Source of the DNA: JBGCFO01 sp045106955
GTDB lineage: Bacteria > Pseudomonadota > Alphaproteobacteria > Rickettsiales > Rickettsiaceae
NCBI GenBank assembly: GCA_045106955.1
Contig: JBGCFO010000003.1
Coordinates: 1 to 64,000 of the forward strand
DNA: 64,000 nt
Direction: 5' to 3'
Below the pieces are notes generated by a model that worked only from the letters and a program-made list of their open reading frames with translations, did not search any database and was not told the origin of the DNA. Made by a program: the position numbers and the translations under genes. Positions 62,294 to 64,000 of the stretch are shown piece by piece (the first letter of the stretch is position 1; every line of letters starts with the position of its first letter).

Positions 62294-63300
62294 TGAGTTA
62301 TTTATGCCCAATCATTATTGGTATATCTGGTCCAAAACTTAATGCAAAAGAAATAGAGTTATTTAGCAAGCATATTGTTTTTGGGTTTATTTTATTTTCT
62401 AGGAATATAGAATCATCTGAGCAATTGAAGGATCTAGTGACAGATCTTAAATCTTTATATAATGGTAAGCATACTCCGTTAATTTTTATCGATCAAGAAG
62501 GTGGCAGGGTAAGAAGATTAAAACCACCGATTATATCAAGAGATTACTCACCAGCAAAATATTTTTCAGATCTGTATAATCCTAGAGCAAAAGATATCGC
62601 AATTGATAAAGTACGCGCACATTACATTTCCATTATGAATGATCTAAACAGTTTTGGAATAGATTCTCCATGCGCTCCAGTTGCAGATTTACACTTCGAG
62701 CATACGCATGATGTAATAGGTGATCGTAGCTTTGGAGGAGATGTTGATCAAGTTGTTGATTTATGCAATGCATCGATAGATGCAATTGTTAGTACAAATG
62801 GCATTCCAATTATAAAGCATATCCCTGGACACGGCAGAGCTCGATCTGATTCTCATTTATCCTTGCCAATTATTGATACAAATATAAAGGAGCTTAATAG
62901 AACTGATTTCGATGTATTTCGAAAGTTGGTGAAAAATCCAAATTTAGATTATGCAATGACTGCTCATATAGTTTATACTGCTCTTGACATAGATAATCCA
63001 ATTACAACTTCTGTTGATGCAATTGAGTATATTCGTCATAGTATAGGCTTTAAAGGCAAAATTATTTCGGACGATATAGGAATGCTTGCACTGCACGGAG
63101 GTATAGGTGCTAAATATTTTAATTCAAGAAATCCTATAAATCCAGTTGACCCATTAGTCATGCAAGGTAAAAAATGTCATTTTGAATTTATACAAAGCTT
63201 ATGTAATATTGCTAGTCAGTCATTAAATGCTGGATGCGATATTCTATGTCATTGCAGTGGTAATATAGAAGAAATGCAAGCAATTTTAACTAATATTTGA
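62293..63300 (+). CDS. nagZ: Beta-N-acetylhexosaminidase NagZ
   Basis: NagZ cleaves GlcNAc from GlcNAc-anhydro-MurNAc-peptides in the cytoplasm, a central step of wall recycling. The 335-residue family GH3 protein has IDQEGGRVRRL near residue 65, DVIGDRSFGGD near 142, IIKHIPGHGRARSDSHLSLP near 173-192 (catalytic His/Asp loop) and the nucleophile Asp in IISDDIGMLALHGG near 256. The C terminus contains an inserted-looking IGAKYFNSRNPINP stretch. It begins within the dnaB stop. Together with ldcA and the AmpG-like permeases it forms a muropeptide recovery set. Confidence 0.92.
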   Translation: MSYLCPIIIGISGPKLNAKEIELFSKHIVFGFILFSRNIESSEQLKDLVTDLKSLYNGKHTPLIFIDQEGGRVRRLKPPIISRDYSPAKYFSDLYNPRAKDIAIDKVRAHYISIMNDLNSFGIDSPCAPVADLHFEHTHDVIGDRSFGGDVDQVVDLCNASIDAIVSTNGIPIIKHIPGHGRARSDSHLSLPIIDTNIKELNRTDFDVFRKLVKNPNLDYAMTAHIVYTALDIDNPITTSVDAIEYIRHSIGFKGKIISDDIGMLALHGGIGAKYFNSRNPINPVDPLVMQGKKCHFEFIQSLCNIASQSLNAGCDILCHCSGNIEEMQAILTNI

Positions 63301-63310
63301 TATTAGTTAA
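63286..63310. terminator. Perfect hairpin at the nagZ/lysC junction
   Basis: TTAACTAATAT (63286-63296) and ATATTAGTTAA (63300-63310) form an 11-base perfect stem around the loop TTG, spanning the nagZ stop codon. A second AT-only stem (63311-63317 with 63324-63330) follows. The genes converge here, so it is a plausible bidirectional terminator, though without GC pairs or a long T-run it would be weak. Confidence 0.45.
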
Positions 63311-63324
63311 CTATAAAATTTTAT

Positions 63325-64000
63325 TTATAGTAATTTGTTATGCAATAATTTAGTTACCTCCTCTGCTTGAGAATCGTGAATAATCATAGAAATTTTATTT
63401 TCTGTGATTTGCAATAAAAAAACATCTATATTGTTGAATTTTAAAATATCTGTAATGTGAATCAAAACATCATGATTATTTTTAAAACCACATCCAATAA
63501 TAGCAATGGCAGCAATATGATCATTAAAATCAGCAGAAATATTATTTTGAAGAAATAATTGCTCTAATCGAGATTTATCAATCAATTGGGCTATAAACTT
63601 ATTTTTTTCATTGCACACCAAAAGTTCAATATGAACTTGGTTGCGATTAAGTAACTCAATAATATTGATCACGTTAGAATCTTGAATTATCACTTCTAAT
63701 AAATTTTTATTATATGTAATAGCTTTAACAATAGAATCTTCCATAATATCTTTTTTATATTTTGTAATTAATGTGTAAGTAGATTTTGGATCAAAAGATG
63801 ATAGAATTTTAATAGATATGTTATGCCTCATTGCGATTTCTACACATCTTGAATGTAAAACTTTTGCTCCTGAGGTAGACAATTCCAACATTTCTTCAAA
63901 ACTAATTTGATCTATCTTTTTTGCATTAACAATTAACCTTGGATCTCCTGAGAATAGACCGTCAACATCAGTATAAATTTCACATAAATTTGCATTAATT
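63325..64000 (-). CDS. lysC: Aspartate kinase, C-terminal part (cut by the window end)
   Basis: The frame continues to the window edge, and its start lies beyond base 64000. The visible residues begin CEIYTDVDGLFSGDPR, followed by NAKKIDQISFEEMLELSTSGA and KVLHSRCVEIA. This is the distal part of the catalytic domain of aspartate kinase. Two ACT regulatory domains follow (from about 63830 down to 63325). ATG 63891 is internal, not the start. Aspartokinase begins the aspartate family pathway and supplies diaminopimelate for peptidoglycan, which would fit the wall genes in the window. It converges on nagZ. Confidence 0.92.
   Translation of the reverse strand, partial: INANLCEIYTDVDGLFSGDPRLIVNAKKIDQISFEEMLELSTSGAKVLHSRCVEIAMRHNISIKILSSFDPKSTYTLITKYKKDIMEDSIVKAITYNKNLLEVIIQDSNVINIIELLNRNQVHIELLVCNEKNKFIAQLIDKSRLEQLFLQNNISADFNDHIAAIAIIGCGFKNNHDVLIHITDILKFNNIDVFLLQITENKISMIIHDSQAEEVTKLLHNKLL

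Overview
This window is AT-rich, gene-dense chromosomal DNA from an alphaproteobacterium, most probably a member of the order Rickettsiales. The best indicators are an ATP/ADP translocase (Tlc), otherwise found mainly in obligate intracellular bacteria and plastids; an hscB-hscA-fdx cluster; a gene-transfer-agent (GTA) tail gene; cytochrome c oxidase and heme A assembly genes; and several trimmed-down enzymes (GlmU without its acetyltransferase domain, a 287-residue glutamine-synthetase-like protein, a PolA whose proofreading site is lost). A FlbD-like sigma-54 activator argues for a lineage that has, or had, flagellar genes. Among Rickettsiales that fits Midichloriaceae-like bacteria better than Rickettsia, but this placement is an inference and I do not name a species. 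Layout. 0-1 kb: the C-terminal end of an IS transposase and an unrecognised basic protein. 1-10.5 kb: a glutamine-synthetase-like gene, pgeF, ccmC and fdxA, then a minus-strand run of hemC, ldcA, htpG, gltX, a glmU-like gene and a yebC-family gene. 10.6-18.9 kb: rpoC and rpoB without rplJ/rplL beside them. 18.9-19.35 kb: AT-rich DNA with one possible RNA fold. 19.35-22.4 kb: an rpiB, AmpG-like transporter and sodium:solute symporter operon. 22.5-29.3 kb: an NlpD-like lipoprotein, hscB, hscA, fdx, a nitroreductase and polA. 29.3-33.9 kb: a decaying zone with a GTA tail/TIM-barrel gene broken by one in-frame TAA (and probably an eroded 3' end) beside an unknown ORF broken by one in-frame TAG. 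34-36 kb: uvrB. 36-38.7 kb: an accessory island with a protein built of ten 29-32-residue repeats, bracketed by two similar non-coding segments, next to an IS982-type transposase remnant. 38.7-42.9 kb: an XRE regulator, a FlbD-like activator, ygfZ, cox11 and an Mrp-type ATPase. 42.9-46.4 kb: hflK, hflC and an HtrA protease behind a good promoter. 46.4-50.4 kb: tsaE, tRNA-Pro, yciB, nadE, ctaA and tRNA-Arg. 50.5-52.3 kb: tlc, then a small secreted unknown on the other strand. 52.7-64 kb: tsaD, ccmA, acnA, a second AmpG-like gene, a PhnP-like hydrolase, a PAP2 phosphatase, trxB, dnaB, nagZ and the C-terminal part of lysC. Themes. The genes describe an energy parasite that imports nucleotides yet keeps respiration (hemC, ctaA, cox11, ccmA, ccmC), Fe-S assembly, and a cell-wall editing and recycling set (pgeF, ldcA, two AmpG-like permeases, nagZ, an NlpD-like factor, and lysC which may feed diaminopimelate synthesis). 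Promoter-like -35/-10 pairs are visible before hflK, yciB, tlc and the small secreted protein, and two of them help choose start codons. I found no CRISPR array, rRNA, prophage or replication origin. The most unusual material lies between 29.3 and 38.7 kb.
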